A stretch of DNA of 64,000 bases from Aurantimonadaceae bacterium (lineage in GTDB: Bacteria > Pseudomonadota > Alphaproteobacteria > Rhizobiales > Rhizobiaceae): the NCBI GenBank assembly GCA_947474855.1, contig CANJKV010000001.1, forward strand, positions 1-64,000, given 5' to 3'. Positions 25,230 through 34,326 of the stretch are shown here, in pieces. Both the position numbers and the translations under genes were made by a program. The stretch's first letter is position 1. Every line of letters starts with the position of its first letter. The notes under the pieces are model-generated. The model searched no databases. It saw only the letters and a program-made list of their open reading frames with translations, and was not told the origin of the DNA.

Positions 25230-26291
25230 TCAGCGCGGCGGCAGCTTCATCCAGGCAGGGACGGCGACGTCGGCATGGGCGAACTGCGGCAGCTTCTTCG
25301 ACAGCTCCTCCATGTTGGCGATGTTCTCGTCGTTGAGCTGGGCTTGCGTGATGAGGGTCGGCGGCACGATCACGGACGGACCCGGGTTCTCGCCGGCGAG
25401 CAGCATCGCCAGAGTGCGCACCGAAACCTCGCCGACGACGGCCGGGTTCGTCGCCGCGGTCGCGGCCCAGGCCGAGCCCGGCTCGCGCATCGCCGCGATG
25501 TCGGCGGTCGAAATGTCGGCGGAGTAGATCTTGATGTCGCCGGACATGCCGGCCTCGTCCACCGCGATCTTCACGCCCTTGGCGAACTCGTCGTAAGGCG
25601 CGAAGACGACCTGGATCGTCGGGTTGGCGCGCAGCACCGCCGAGGCCTGGTTCGCGACGGAATTGGCGATGGGGTTGTCCATCGTGCCCCAGCGCGCGGC
25701 CTCCTTGATACCGGGATACTTCGCCTTGAACTCCGTCCAGGTTTCGTCCCGCCGGTCGAGCGGCGCGATGCCGGCGACGTAGACGTAGCCAGCCTCGAAC
25801 TCCTCGCCATTGTCCTTGATCGCCTGCTCCAGCGCGAGGCGGGCCAGATCGCGGTCGGACTGCTCGACCTGCGGCACCGCCTCGTTCTCGACGTTGACGT
25901 CGAAGGCGACGACCTTGATGCCGGCGTCGAGGGCGCGCTGCACGGCAGGCTTCATCGATTCCGTCAGCCCGTGCTGGACGATGATGCCGTCGACGCCGAG
26001 GCCGATGGCCTGGTCCATCATGTCGGCCTGGAGGGCCGCGTCCTGGCGCGAGTCGAAGACGCGCAGCTCGATGCCGAGGGCTTCGGCCTGCCGCTCGACG
26101 CCCGAGAGATAGGCCTGAAAGAAGTCGCCCGTGGAGAGGTATCGCACCAGCGCGATCCGCGGCTTCTTCGAGCCGTCGAAGGGCGCGGGAGCGGCGCCTT
26201 GCGCGAGCGCGGGCAGCGGCAGGCCCGCGGCGCCGGCGGCGAGGCCGAGTGCCGCGCCGGCGAGCAGCCGGCGCCTGGTAATGCGTGTCAT
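25230..26291 (-). CDS. Ribose-type ABC transporter, periplasmic binding protein
   Basis: 353 residues, Peripla_BP_4 fold. A twin-arginine-like signal (RITRRRLLAGAALGLAAGAA) is followed by KPRIALVRYLSTGDFFQAYL, GVDGIIVQHGLTESMKPAV and DAGIKVVAFDVNVEN, standard for sugar binders of the RbsB group. It is the last gene of the transporter operon, which is divergent from mtnK-mtnA-aldolase. That context suggests a ligand such as methylthioribose, 5-deoxyribose or a related pentose or nucleoside. Confidence 0.9.
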   Translation of the reverse strand: MTRITRRRLLAGAALGLAAGAAGLPLPALAQGAAPAPFDGSKKPRIALVRYLSTGDFFQAYLSGVERQAEALGIELRVFDSRQDAALQADMMDQAIGLGVDGIIVQHGLTESMKPAVQRALDAGIKVVAFDVNVENEAVPQVEQSDRDLARLALEQAIKDNGEEFEAGYVYVAGIAPLDRRDETWTEFKAKYPGIKEAARWGTMDNPIANSVANQASAVLRANPTIQVVFAPYDEFAKGVKIAVDEAGMSGDIKIYSADISTADIAAMREPGSAWAATAATNPAVVGEVSVRTLAMLLAGENPGPSVIVPPTLITQAQLNDENIANMEELSKKLPQFAHADVAVPAWMKLPPR

Positions 26292-26318
26292 GATCGATCC
26301 TCCCCTTTTTCGTCTTCG

Positions 26319-27374
26319 TTATCGCGGCCGGTTCGACAGGCCGAAGGTGAACATCAGGGCCGCGACGAGCACGGCGCCCTTGATGAAGTCCTGCGCGTAA
26401 TAGGGCGCGTTCATCATGGTCAGGCCGTTGAGGAGGAGGCCGACGAAGAGCGCGCCGATGGCGGTGCCGATGGCGTTCGGCTTGCCCGCGCCGAAGACGG
26501 CGAAGCCGATGAGCGCGGCCGCGACCGCGTCGAGAAGGAGCGAGTTGCCCGACGACACGTCGCCGCGCCCGACGCGCGCGGCGAGCAGCACCCCGCCGAC
26601 GCTCGCGAAGACGCCGGAGATCATGTAGGCGGCGATCCGATAGGCCTCGACCGGCGCCCCGGCGAGGCGCGCGGCCCGCTCGTTGGAGCCGATCGCGTAC
26701 ATGATGCGCCCGAAGCGCGTGAAGGTGAGGAAGACCGTGATGAGGAGCGCGAGCGCGAGCATCACGATCACCGAAATCGGCACGAGGTCGAAGACGCGGT
26801 AGCGGCCGAGCGCCAGGAAGGCCGCGGTAAACGTGCCCGTCGCCGTCGAGCCGTCCGGCAGCGTCATGCCGCTGGCGATGGAACGCCCTTCCGTCGGGAT
26901 GAGCTGGAGCCCGAGCAGAAGGAACATCATGCCGAGCGTCGCGAGAAGGTCGGGAATGCGCAGGCGCACGATCAGGAGTCCGTTGACGAGGCCGACGAGC
27001 GCGCCGACGCAGAGGCACGCGCCGACCGCCGCGATCGTCCCGCCGCCGAAGACCACCATGATGTAGGAGGAGGTCATCAGCGAGGTCGCCGCGACCGCCC
27101 CGATCGACAGGTCGAACCCGCCGACGACGAGCGTCGCCGTCACCCCGAGCGCCAGGATCGCGACGATCGAGACCGACTGGAGCACGATCACGAGATTGCG
27201 CACCGACAGGAAGGACGGCTCCATGAAGCCGAAGAAGGCGACCATCAGGACGAGCAGCGTGACGAGCCCGTAGCGCACGGCGATCGGGCGGAAGGCGAAG
27301 CCCTCGCTTCGCTTGCGCTCGGACAGGTTTGCCGAGGCGGTCTGGGCGAGGTCAGGCTGCATGGCGTTCGGCAT
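26319..27374 (-). CDS. Ribose-type ABC transporter permease
   Basis: 351-residue permease of the RbsC family with eight to ten hydrophobic segments. Diagnostic pieces are LALGVTATLVVGGFDLSIGA, the loop GRIMYAIGSNERAARLAG, and the C-terminal GKPNAIGTAIGALFVGLLLN. The start overlaps the ATPase by 23 bp. It forms a homodimeric channel with the binding protein encoded 27 bp downstream and the ATPase upstream. Confidence 0.92.
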   Translation of the reverse strand: MPNAMQPDLAQTASANLSERKRSEGFAFRPIAVRYGLVTLLVLMVAFFGFMEPSFLSVRNLVIVLQSVSIVAILALGVTATLVVGGFDLSIGAVAATSLMTSSYIMVVFGGGTIAAVGACLCVGALVGLVNGLLIVRLRIPDLLATLGMMFLLLGLQLIPTEGRSIASGMTLPDGSTATGTFTAAFLALGRYRVFDLVPISVIVMLALALLITVFLTFTRFGRIMYAIGSNERAARLAGAPVEAYRIAAYMISGVFASVGGVLLAARVGRGDVSSGNSLLLDAVAAALIGFAVFGAGKPNAIGTAIGALFVGLLLNGLTMMNAPYYAQDFIKGAVLVAALMFTFGLSNRPR

Positions 27375-28905
27375 GGATGCTCTTCGACAGGTCTCGGATG
27401 ACGGCCTCGCGGTCGAGGCTGCCGGCGAAGTGTTCGGAGACGATCGCGCCCTGGCTCATGACGAGGATGCGGTCGGCGACTTCCGCCGCCTCGTCGAGGT
27501 CGGCGCACAGGACCAGCGTCGCGCGCGCCTCCGCCGTGTCGCGCAGCGCCTGACCGATGTCGCGGCGCGCGGCGATGTCCACGCCCTGGAAGGGCTCGTC
27601 GAGGATCAGGAGGCGGCAGGGGCGCGACAGCCATCGGGCCAGCACCACCTTCTGCTGGTTGCCGCCCGACAGCGCCGACATCGGCGCGACCTCCGAGGGC
27701 GCGACGATACCGAGGCGCCGCACGAAGTCGGCGGCGTGGCGCCGCTCGGCCGAACGGCCGAGGAGGCCCAGGCTGCTGAAGGCGCGGGTGAAAGGCAGCG
27801 AAACGTTCTGCGACAGGTCGAAGTCCGGCACGAGCGACGCGCCTGCCCGGTCTTCCGCCGCCATGTGGACGCCGGCCCCGACTGCCACGCCGGGTGAAGC
27901 CGGCGCGAAGGGACGGTTGTCGAGGCGGATCGCGCCGGCGGCTGGGCGGCGGGCGCCGAAGAGGCACTCGGCGAGCTCCGTCTTGCCCGCGCCGACGAGC
28001 CCGACGACCGCCGTAACCTCGCGCGTGCGCAGAGACAGCGAGACCGGGGGGCTCTCCGGTATCACGCGCAGGTTCTCCGTCTCCACGACGACCTCGCCGC
28101 CAGCCACGCGCGCGTGACTGGCTTTCGCGAGTTGGCGGCCGAGCATGGCCTGGACAGCGGCGCCGTAGTCGAGCGGGGGCACGAAGTCGCCCGTCACCAC
28201 GCCGTCGCGCAGCGTGACGATGCGGTCGGCGAGGCGGCGGATGTCGCCCATGCGATGCGAGATGTAGAGGACCGGCACCCCCCGCCGCTTCAGGTCGAGA
28301 ACGACGCGGAACAGCCGCTCCGCCTCGGCGTCCGACAGCGCCGAGGTCGGCTCGTCGAGGATCAGGAGCTTCGGGTCGTGGCCGAGCGCGCGGGCGATCG
28401 CTACCATCTGCCGGTCGGCGAGCGAGAGCTCGGAGACCGGCGTGCTCAGCGGCACGTCGAGGCCGACGCGCGCCGCCATGGCGGCGGCCTCCGCGCGCCA
28501 GCGCCCGCGCCGGAACAGCACCGGCCCGCCGCGGCAGAGCCGGTCGATGCAGAGGTTCTCGAGGACGTCCATCGACAAGACGACGTTGTCGTTGATGGCC
28601 TGGTGGACGACGACGATTCCTCGCGCCAGCGCGTCGGACGGCGAGGACGGCGCAAAGGGTTGCCCGTCGAGGTGCATCGCGCCCGCCGACAGCGCGTGAA
28701 CGCCCGCGACGATCTTCACCAGCGTCGACTTGCCCGCGCCGTTCGCGCCCATGAAGGCGACGATCTCGCCGGCGCGCAAGGTCAGGTCGACGCCCTTTAG
28801 CACGGCTGACGCGCCGAAGCTCTTCGTCACGCCGTCAAGGGCCAGCCGGGGCACGCCAGCGCCTCCCGCTGACGGACCCCGATGCGCAGCTTCTTCGCCG
28901 AGCAC
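27352..28905 (-). CDS. Ribose-type ABC transporter ATPase (two nucleotide-binding domains)
   Basis: 517 residues with duplicated ATPase domains. Domain 1 has Walker A GANGAGKS (53-60), signature region ELSLADRQMVAIARAL and Walker B LLILDEPTSAL. Domain 2 has Walker A GLVGAGKTE near residue 290, signature LSGGNQQKVVLARWL and Walker B LLILDEPFQGVD. The first signature is degenerate, as usual in the RbsA family. It is the first gene of the operon, starting 118 bp from the divergent mtnK start. Confidence 0.93.
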   Translation of the reverse strand: MLGEEAAHRGPSAGGAGVPRLALDGVTKSFGASAVLKGVDLTLRAGEIVAFMGANGAGKSTLVKIVAGVHALSAGAMHLDGQPFAPSSPSDALARGIVVVHQAINDNVVLSMDVLENLCIDRLCRGGPVLFRRGRWRAEAAAMAARVGLDVPLSTPVSELSLADRQMVAIARALGHDPKLLILDEPTSALSDAEAERLFRVVLDLKRRGVPVLYISHRMGDIRRLADRIVTLRDGVVTGDFVPPLDYGAAVQAMLGRQLAKASHARVAGGEVVVETENLRVIPESPPVSLSLRTREVTAVVGLVGAGKTELAECLFGARRPAAGAIRLDNRPFAPASPGVAVGAGVHMAAEDRAGASLVPDFDLSQNVSLPFTRAFSSLGLLGRSAERRHAADFVRRLGIVAPSEVAPMSALSGGNQQKVVLARWLSRPCRLLILDEPFQGVDIAARRDIGQALRDTAEARATLVLCADLDEAAEVADRILVMSQGAIVSEHFAGSLDREAVIRDLSKSIHAERHAA

Positions 28906-28977
28906 GATGCGATTCTCCTCCCGAACCGGCGTCTCCCGAGCCGATTTCGCCGACAGACTTGCTCGATGCGTTGGCCT

Positions 28978-29003
28978 ATGTCAAACCCATTTGAAAAATG
29001 TCA
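28978..29003. promoter_or_regulatory. Divergent control region between transporter and mtnK operons
   Basis: ATGTCA occurs twice in direct orientation (28978-28983 and 28998-29003), spaced 20 bp, about two helical turns. Between them TCAAA-CCCA-TTTGA (28981-28994) is an inverted repeat. On the minus strand the first copy is part of a TTGACA hexamer (28984-28979) usable as a -35 box for the transporter operon. These are candidate sites for the SorC-type regulator encoded at 32090. Confidence 0.42.
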
Positions 29004-29023
29004 GCGGAAGGGAGGTCCGCGCC

Positions 29024-30340
29024 ATGACCCATTCGGGAGGCCTGCAACCGGAACCGCTCGCGGACGCCATGCCGGACTACGGCGCCTACGAACCCCTCGC
29101 CGTGGAGCGCGTCGCCGCGCGGCTGGCCGCCTATCCCGAGGTCGTCGCCCGGCTCGGCGGACGCCCTGACGACTGGCGGGTGCGCGAGGTCGGCGACGGC
29201 AACCTCAACTTCGTCTACATCGTCGAGGGTCCGGCGGGCTCGGTCTGCGCGAAGCAGGCGCTGCCTTTCGTGCGTCTTGTCGGCGAGAGCTGGCCGCTGC
29301 CGCTGTCGCGCTCCTTCTTCGAGCACGCCGCACTGTCGCGGCAGGCCCGCCTGTCCGGCGCTGTCCCGCAGATCCTGCGCTTCGACGGGCCGCAGGCGCT
29401 CATCGTCATGGAGAACCTCGGCACCCACGTCATCTGGCGCAAGGCGCTGACCGCCCGCGAGCGGCACGAGACGGCGGCGCCGATCCTCGGCCGCTTCATG
29501 GCCGAGACGCTGTTCCGCACCTCCGACCTCCGCCTGTCCGCGGCCGAGAAGAAGCAGGAAGCGGCGCTCTTCTCCGCCAACACCGCTCTTGCCAAGATCA
29601 CCGAGGACCTCGTCTTCACCGATCCCTATCGCGTCCACCCGCTGAACCGCTGGACGAGCCCGGAGCTCGACGAGACGGCGGCGAAGGTGCGCGGCGACGC
29701 CGAGTGGAAACTGGCGATCCAGGAGCTGAAGTGGCAGTTCCTGTGCTCGGCCGAGGCTCTGGTCCACGGCGACCTCCACACCGGTTCGGTCATGGTGTCG
29801 ACGGCGGGCGAGGCGGAGGACGTGCGCGTCATCGATCCCGAATTCGCCTTCTACGGTCCCATGGGCTTCGACGTCGGCGCGCTCCTCGCCAACCTCTTCC
29901 TCAACCACTTCGCGCAGGACGGCCACGGCCCGGGCGCCGAGGACATGAAGGCCTGGCTCCTCCTCCAGGCGACGCGCGTCTGGGACAGCTTCGCCGAGCG
30001 CTTCCGCGAACTCTGGCGCACCGAGCGCCGCGGCGACGCCTATTCCACGAGCCTCTTCGAGGAGCAGGACCAGGCGGAGGCGTCCGAGGCTGCGCTGCAA
30101 GCCTTCCTCGCACGCCTCCAGGTGGACGCCCTCGGCTTCGCCGGCGCCAAGATGGCGCGGCGTATTCTCGGCCTCGCCCACGTGTCCGACCTCGAGTCGA
30201 TCGAGCCGCCGTCGCTGCGCGCGGCCTGCGAGACACGCGCCCTCGCGCTCGCCCGACAGCTCGTCGTCGAGCGCCGGGCCATCGCCACCGTTTCGGCCGC
30301 CTGCCGGCGCGCCGCCAGCCCTTCGGGAGCCGCCGCATGA
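29024..30340 (+). CDS. mtnK: S-methyl-5-thioribose kinase
   Basis: 438 residues, aminoglycoside-phosphotransferase-like kinase. [15 protein letters not shown] is the nucleotide loop, the catalytic loop is [13 protein letters not shown] and the metal-binding aspartate lies in [21 protein letters not shown] near the C-terminus is MtnK-specific. It phosphorylates methylthioribose at C1 with ATP; homologues in the DHAP shunt also accept 5-deoxyribose. The ATG at 29024 has a GGAAGGGAGG ribosome site, and the gene overlaps mtnA as ATGA. Confidence 0.93.
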   Translation: MTHSGGLQPEPLADAMPDYGAYEPLAVERVAARLAAYPEVVARLGGRPDDWRVREVGDGNLNFVYIVEGPAGSVCAKQALPFVRLVGESWPLPLSRSFFEHAALSRQARLSGAVPQILRFDGPQALIVMENLGTHVIWRKALTARERHETAAPILGRFMAETLFRTSDLRLSAAEKKQEAALFSANTALAKITEDLVFTDPYRVHPLNRWTSPELDETAAKVRGDAEWKLAIQELKWQFLCSAEALVHGDLHTGSVMVSTAGEAEDVRVIDPEFAFYGPMGFDVGALLANLFLNHFAQDGHGPGAEDMKAWLLLQATRVWDSFAERFRELWRTERRGDAYSTSLFEEQDQAEASEAALQAFLARLQVDALGFAGAKMARRILGLAHVSDLESIEPPSLRAACETRALALARQLVVERRAIATVSAACRRAASPSGAAA

Positions 30341-31455
30341 AGGTCAAGGGACAGCCGACCCGCACGATCTGGGTCGAGGCCGAACCGCAGGACGGTCGGC
30401 CCGGCAGCATCGGCATCATCGACCAGACCCGCCTGCCCCATCGCTTCGAGACGACGAGCCTTGGCTCCCTGGACGACGCCGTGCGCGCCATCCGCGACAT
30501 GCTGGTCCGCGGCGCCCCGCTGATCGGCGCGACCGCGGCCTACGGCGTCGCACTCGGCCTCCACGGCGATGCCTCGGATGCGCGGCTGAAGACCGTTTAC
30601 GACGCGCTCTTCGCCACCCGCCCGACCGCGGTGAACCTGCGCTGGGCGCTGGACGAGATGATGCAGACGCTCCAGCCGCTGCCCGCGTGGGACCGCGAGC
30701 ATGCCGCCTGGGCGCGCGCCGCCGAGATCGTCGAGGAGGACGTTTCGATCAACCGCCGGATCGGCGAGAACGGCCTCGCCCTCATCCGCGAGATCGCCGC
30801 CAGGAAGAACGACGGCGAGCCGATCAACATCCTCACCCACTGCAATGCCGGCTGGCTCGCGACCGTCGACTGGGGCACGGCGACAGCGCCGATCTACCTC
30901 GCCCACGAGGCCGGCATTCCCGTCCACGTCTGGGTCGACGAGACGCGGCCGCGCAACCAGGGCGCGGCGCTGACGGCCTGGGAGCTGAACAATCACGGCG
31001 TGCCCCACCACGTCGTCGCCGACAACACCGGCGGCCACCTGATGCAGCAGGGTCTCGTCGACATGGTGATCGTCGGCACCGATCGCACCACGGCCAACGG
31101 CGACGTCTGCAACAAGATCGGCACCTATCTCAAAGCTCTCGCCGCCCACGACAACGGCGTGCCCTTCTTCGTCGCCCTGCCCTCGCCGACCATCGACTTC
31201 TCGCTCAAGTCCGGGCGCGACATCCCGATCGAGGAGCGTGGGGCGGAGGAGATGACCCACGTCCACGGCAAGACGGAGAGCGGCGAGATCGGGACGCTCC
31301 AGGTGACGCCGGACGGCTCGCCCGTCGTCAACTACGGCTTCGACGTGACGCCGGCCCGCCTCGTCACCGGCCTCATCACCGAGCGCGGCGTCGTCGCGGC
31401 CGAGGAGGAGGCCATCGCCGGCCTCTTCTCCGAGCGTCGGCAGGATGCGGCCTGA
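30337..31455 (+). CDS. mtnA: S-methyl-5-thioribose-1-phosphate isomerase
   Basis: 372 residues of the aldose-ketose isomerase family related to eIF2B. Marks are [19 protein letters not shown], the catalytic Cys in [28 protein letters not shown] and the catalytic Asp in [18 protein letters not shown]. It converts methylthioribose 1-phosphate (or 5-deoxyribose 1-phosphate) to the ribulose 1-phosphate. It is coupled to mtnK upstream and followed by the aldolase after 3 bp. Confidence 0.95.
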   Translation: MKVKGQPTRTIWVEAEPQDGRPGSIGIIDQTRLPHRFETTSLGSLDDAVRAIRDMLVRGAPLIGATAAYGVALGLHGDASDARLKTVYDALFATRPTAVNLRWALDEMMQTLQPLPAWDREHAAWARAAEIVEEDVSINRRIGENGLALIREIAARKNDGEPINILTHCNAGWLATVDWGTATAPIYLAHEAGIPVHVWVDETRPRNQGAALTAWELNNHGVPHHVVADNTGGHLMQQGLVDMVIVGTDRTTANGDVCNKIGTYLKALAAHDNGVPFFVALPSPTIDFSLKSGRDIPIEERGAEEMTHVHGKTESGEIGTLQVTPDGSPVVNYGFDVTPARLVTGLITERGVVAAEEEAIAGLFSERRQDAA

Positions 31456-31458
31456 GGC

Positions 31459-32115
31459 ATGGCGCACCGCGACGACCGAGCGCTCCGCGAGGCGATCATC
31501 CGCATCTGCCTGCGGATGAACGCGGAGGGCATCAACCAGGGCACCTCCGGCAACGTCTCGGCCCGGGTCGAGGGCGGCATGCTGGTGACGCCGTCGGGCG
31601 TGCCCTACGAGGCCATGGCGCCGGACGCGATCGTCTTCGTCGCCCAGGACGGCTCGTGGTCCGGCGACTGGCGCCCCTCCTCCGAGTGGCGCATGCACCT
31701 CGACATCTACGAGAACCGGCCGGAAGCAGGCGCCGTCGTCCACACGCATTCGCCGCACGCGACCGCCTTGTCGTGCCTGCGCCGCGGCATCCCCGCCTTC
31801 CACTACATGGTCGCGGCGGCCGGCGGGCGCGACCTCGCCTGCGCCCGATACGAGACCTTCGGCACGCAGGCCTTGTCGGAGGCCATGCTGATCGCACTCG
31901 AAGGCCGGCGCGCCTGCCTCCTCGCCAATCATGGCCAGATCGCCTTCGGCGCGAGCCTCGACAAGGCGCTCTGGCTGGCCGGCGAGGTGGAGGCCATGGC
32001 GCGGCAATACGTTCTCGCCTCTTCCCTCGGCGAGCCGGTCATCCTCGACGACGCGGAGATGGATCGCGTCCTCGCCCTCTTCGACGATTATGGCAAGCAG
32101 CCCGCGCGCGCCTAA
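31459..32115 (+). CDS. Class II aldolase, 5-(methylthio/deoxy)ribulose-1-phosphate aldolase
   Basis: 218 residues of the zinc class II aldolase/epimerase family. The zinc ligands are the histidines of VHTHSPHATA and ANHGQIAFG, and the catalytic Glu is probably in SSEWRMHLDIY; GINQGTSGNVSARV is the phosphate-binding N-terminal segment. Directly after mtnK and mtnA, it completes the known DHAP shunt, splitting the ribulose 1-phosphate to dihydroxyacetone phosphate plus acetaldehyde or methylthioacetaldehyde. It replaces mtnB, mtnC and mtnD of the methionine salvage route, none of which are present. Confidence 0.88.
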   Translation: MAHRDDRALREAIIRICLRMNAEGINQGTSGNVSARVEGGMLVTPSGVPYEAMAPDAIVFVAQDGSWSGDWRPSSEWRMHLDIYENRPEAGAVVHTHSPHATALSCLRRGIPAFHYMVAAAGGRDLACARYETFGTQALSEAMLIALEGRRACLLANHGQIAFGASLDKALWLAGEVEAMARQYVLASSLGEPVILDDAEMDRVLALFDDYGKQPARA

Positions 32116-33091
32116 GGCGGCGGGCGTCGCGGCGCCCTCGCTCGATGCCGGCCAGAGCCCGATGGTGCGGGCCGCCTGGGGATATTTCGTCGAGGACATG
32201 AGCCAGGCCGAAATCGCCGAGCGGCTCGGCGTATCGCGCGCCAGCGTCCACAACTACCTGCGCCAGGCCCGCGACGAGGGGCTGGTGCGCATCTCGCTCG
32301 ACCCGGCCGTTCTCGCCCGGTCGCAGACCGCATCGAGCCTCGCCGAGCGCTTCGGCCTCGAAGCCGTCTACCTCGTGCCGGACGTGTCCAGCGTGCCGCT
32401 GGAAAGCGTCGCGCGCGCCGCCGCCATGTGGCTCGACGACCTCGTCGCGCCCGACGCCACCCTCGGCGTCGCCTGGGGCGAGACCGTCCACCGCGTCGCC
32501 GAGCTGCTGCCGCGCCGCGCCTATCCCGCGATGACCGTGGTGCAGCTCGTCGGGTCGATGGCCCTGCCCTTCCGCTTCACGGCGGAGAGCTGCACCTCCC
32601 TCATCGCCGAGCGCTTCGCCGCGGCTTGCGCCACGCTCCACGCTCCGGCGGTGCTTTCCAGCACCGATCTCGTGTCGGCCCTGTCGCGAGAGCCGCTGAT
32701 CGCCGGTCACCTCGCGCGCTTCCAAGGCCTGGATGCGGCCCTCTTCGCCGTCGGGCTCGCCACGGCCGAGAGCCACATCGTCCAGTCCGGCGTGGCGAGC
32801 CGCGCCGAACTCGACTTCTACCGCGGTCGCGGAGCCGCCGCCGTGATCGCCGGTCGCTTCATCGACGCGGACGGCCTGCCGATCCCCGGCCCCCTGGACG
32901 GGCGCATCATCGGCATCGAACTGGAGCGCCTGCGCCACGTGCCGGCCCGCGTCGCCGTCTGCGCGGGGCCGGAGCGCGTGCCCGCCCTCCACGCCGCGCT
33001 TCGCGGCGGCTTCGCCACACACATCGTCACGGACGCCGCCTCGGCCTCTCAGCTCCTTGATCTCTGCGGACGCGGCGATTCGCTTCGGTGA
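32090..33091 (+). CDS. SorC-family sugar-responsive transcriptional regulator
   Basis: 333 residues. The N-terminal helix-turn-helix reads MSQAEIAERLGVSRASVHNY and is followed by a sugar-phosphate-binding domain of the SorC/DeoR-like kind (TLGVAWGETVHRVAELLP, TAESCTSLIAERFA). The ATG at 32090 lies inside the aldolase gene (26-bp overlap); the alternative at 32162 starts at MVRAAWGYF. As the fourth gene of the mtnK operon it should sense a phosphosugar intermediate and control this operon and the divergent transporter. Confidence 0.87.
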   Translation: MASSPRAPKAAGVAAPSLDAGQSPMVRAAWGYFVEDMSQAEIAERLGVSRASVHNYLRQARDEGLVRISLDPAVLARSQTASSLAERFGLEAVYLVPDVSSVPLESVARAAAMWLDDLVAPDATLGVAWGETVHRVAELLPRRAYPAMTVVQLVGSMALPFRFTAESCTSLIAERFAAACATLHAPAVLSSTDLVSALSREPLIAGHLARFQGLDAALFAVGLATAESHIVQSGVASRAELDFYRGRGAAAVIAGRFIDADGLPIPGPLDGRIIGIELERLRHVPARVAVCAGPERVPALHAALRGGFATHIVTDAASASQLLDLCGRGDSLR

Positions 33092-33270
33092 CAGGAAGCG
33101 CCGGACGCGCACCCGGTCGTCGACCGCGCCGAGTCGTCGGCGAACCACCCGATCCTGGCGACCGGAATGGAGTAAGCCGACGCTCGCAGCTGCCCGGGCG
33201 TTTGCAGGCCCACCGCGGCCCGCCAACGCGGTCGCGGGCGTCGACGGCCTCTTTGGTCCCTTTCGAAGCC

Positions 33271-33672
33271 CTACGCCTCGCAGCAGTCGTCCTGGTCCGG
33301 ATCGCGCTCACGCCCACCTCCGGTCAGTCCGACGATGCGCCGGTTGACGCGGCTCGACAGGATGCCGGGATCGCCGAAGACGGCCTCGATGTCGGCGAGC
33401 GTCACAGCGTTGCCGCCGTTGCGAGCAAGCGCGCGTTGGGCGAGGCGGCGCACCATTTCCTTGACATACGCCGCGCTTCCGCCGTCCGAGGCCTCGACCG
33501 CCCGCGCGGCCGCACCGTCCCCGAAGGCGAGCGCCCGGCCGTAGAGCGAGACGAGCCGGCGGCGGCAGTCGGCATCGGGCAGCGGGATCTCGATCGCCTC
33601 GTCGACTCGGCCCGGGCGCGAGGCCAGGGCCTCCTCGATGTCTTCCGGCCGGTTGGTGGTGAGGCCGGACTC
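33271..33672 (-). pseudogene. AAA+ ATPase C-terminal remnant
   Basis: On the minus strand LTTNRPEDIEEALASRPGRV covers the sensor-1 and arginine-finger region of an AAA+ ATPase, and the helical lid domain continues to a stop at 33271 (YVKEMVRRLAQRALARNGGN). Walker A and B are absent: at about 33672 the sequence switches abruptly to a LysR relic in the same orientation. The 179 bp between the SorC gene and this relic hold nothing recognisable. Confidence 0.65.
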
Positions 33673-34172
33673 GCGACGAGGATGCGGCGGGCGAGGCCCA
33701 GGCGGCGGATGACGAGATCCTGCGCGCTCGGCCGCCCGTGGATGAAGGCCATGTCGAAGTTCTCGAAGACGAGATCGACCGTCCGGTTCTCCAGCACCAG
33801 CTCGAACGTCACGTCGGGATGGGCGCGCTGGAACCGCATCACAAGGGGATGAAGATACCGGCCCCTGATGCGGAAAGGCGCGTGGAAGCGGATCATCCTC
33901 TCGATCGAGCCCGTCATGGCGCTGAGGCCCTCGACGGCAGCGTCGATGGAGGCGAGCGCCTAGCGGCTGGCGTCGTAGAGCGCCTGGCCTTCCGGTGTCG
34001 GCCGCACGAGACGGGCGGAACGCTCCAAGAGACGCGCCCGCACCCGCCGCTCCAGGTTGGCGATGTGCTTCGATACGGCGGGCTGCGACAGCGACAGGTC
34101 CTGCGCCGCGGCGGTGATCGAGCCGCGCTCGACCGTCCGCGTGAAGGTTCGAAGCGCCGCTGCAAGATCCAC
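33673..34172 (-). pseudogene. LysR-family regulator, nonsense mutation and 3' truncation
   Basis: Starting at a GTG (34172), the winged helix is intact (ALRTFTRTVERGSITAAAQD, then LSLSQPAVSKHIANLERRV). A TAG at 33962-33960 then follows YDASR, and the same frame continues directly with ALASIDAAVEGLSAM and the effector domain (RFHAPFRIRGRYLHPLVMRF) until RRILVASP, where it is cut off by the AAA+ fragment. A single substitution (for example TAC to TAG) would explain the stop, so truncation by deletion may have come first. Confidence 0.7.
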
Positions 34173-34326
34173 CCCGTCCCCGCGCGCCTGCCAGCCGGCA
34201 CGGCCCGGCCTCCCGCCGATGGCCATCCATTCGCTTTGGCGATGCCGCCGATGAACCGCAACCATCTGGAAGGAAACGGGGCAAGGTGTAGATATCGGCC
34301 TTCGTCGTCGAGCTTGAGCCTATGAT

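Noticed and set aside
25161..27401. A 746-codon plus-strand frame opposite the ribose-type transporter genes.
   Set aside because: Runs antisense through two real genes with repetitive Arg/Glu/Asp composition; mirrors their codon structure.
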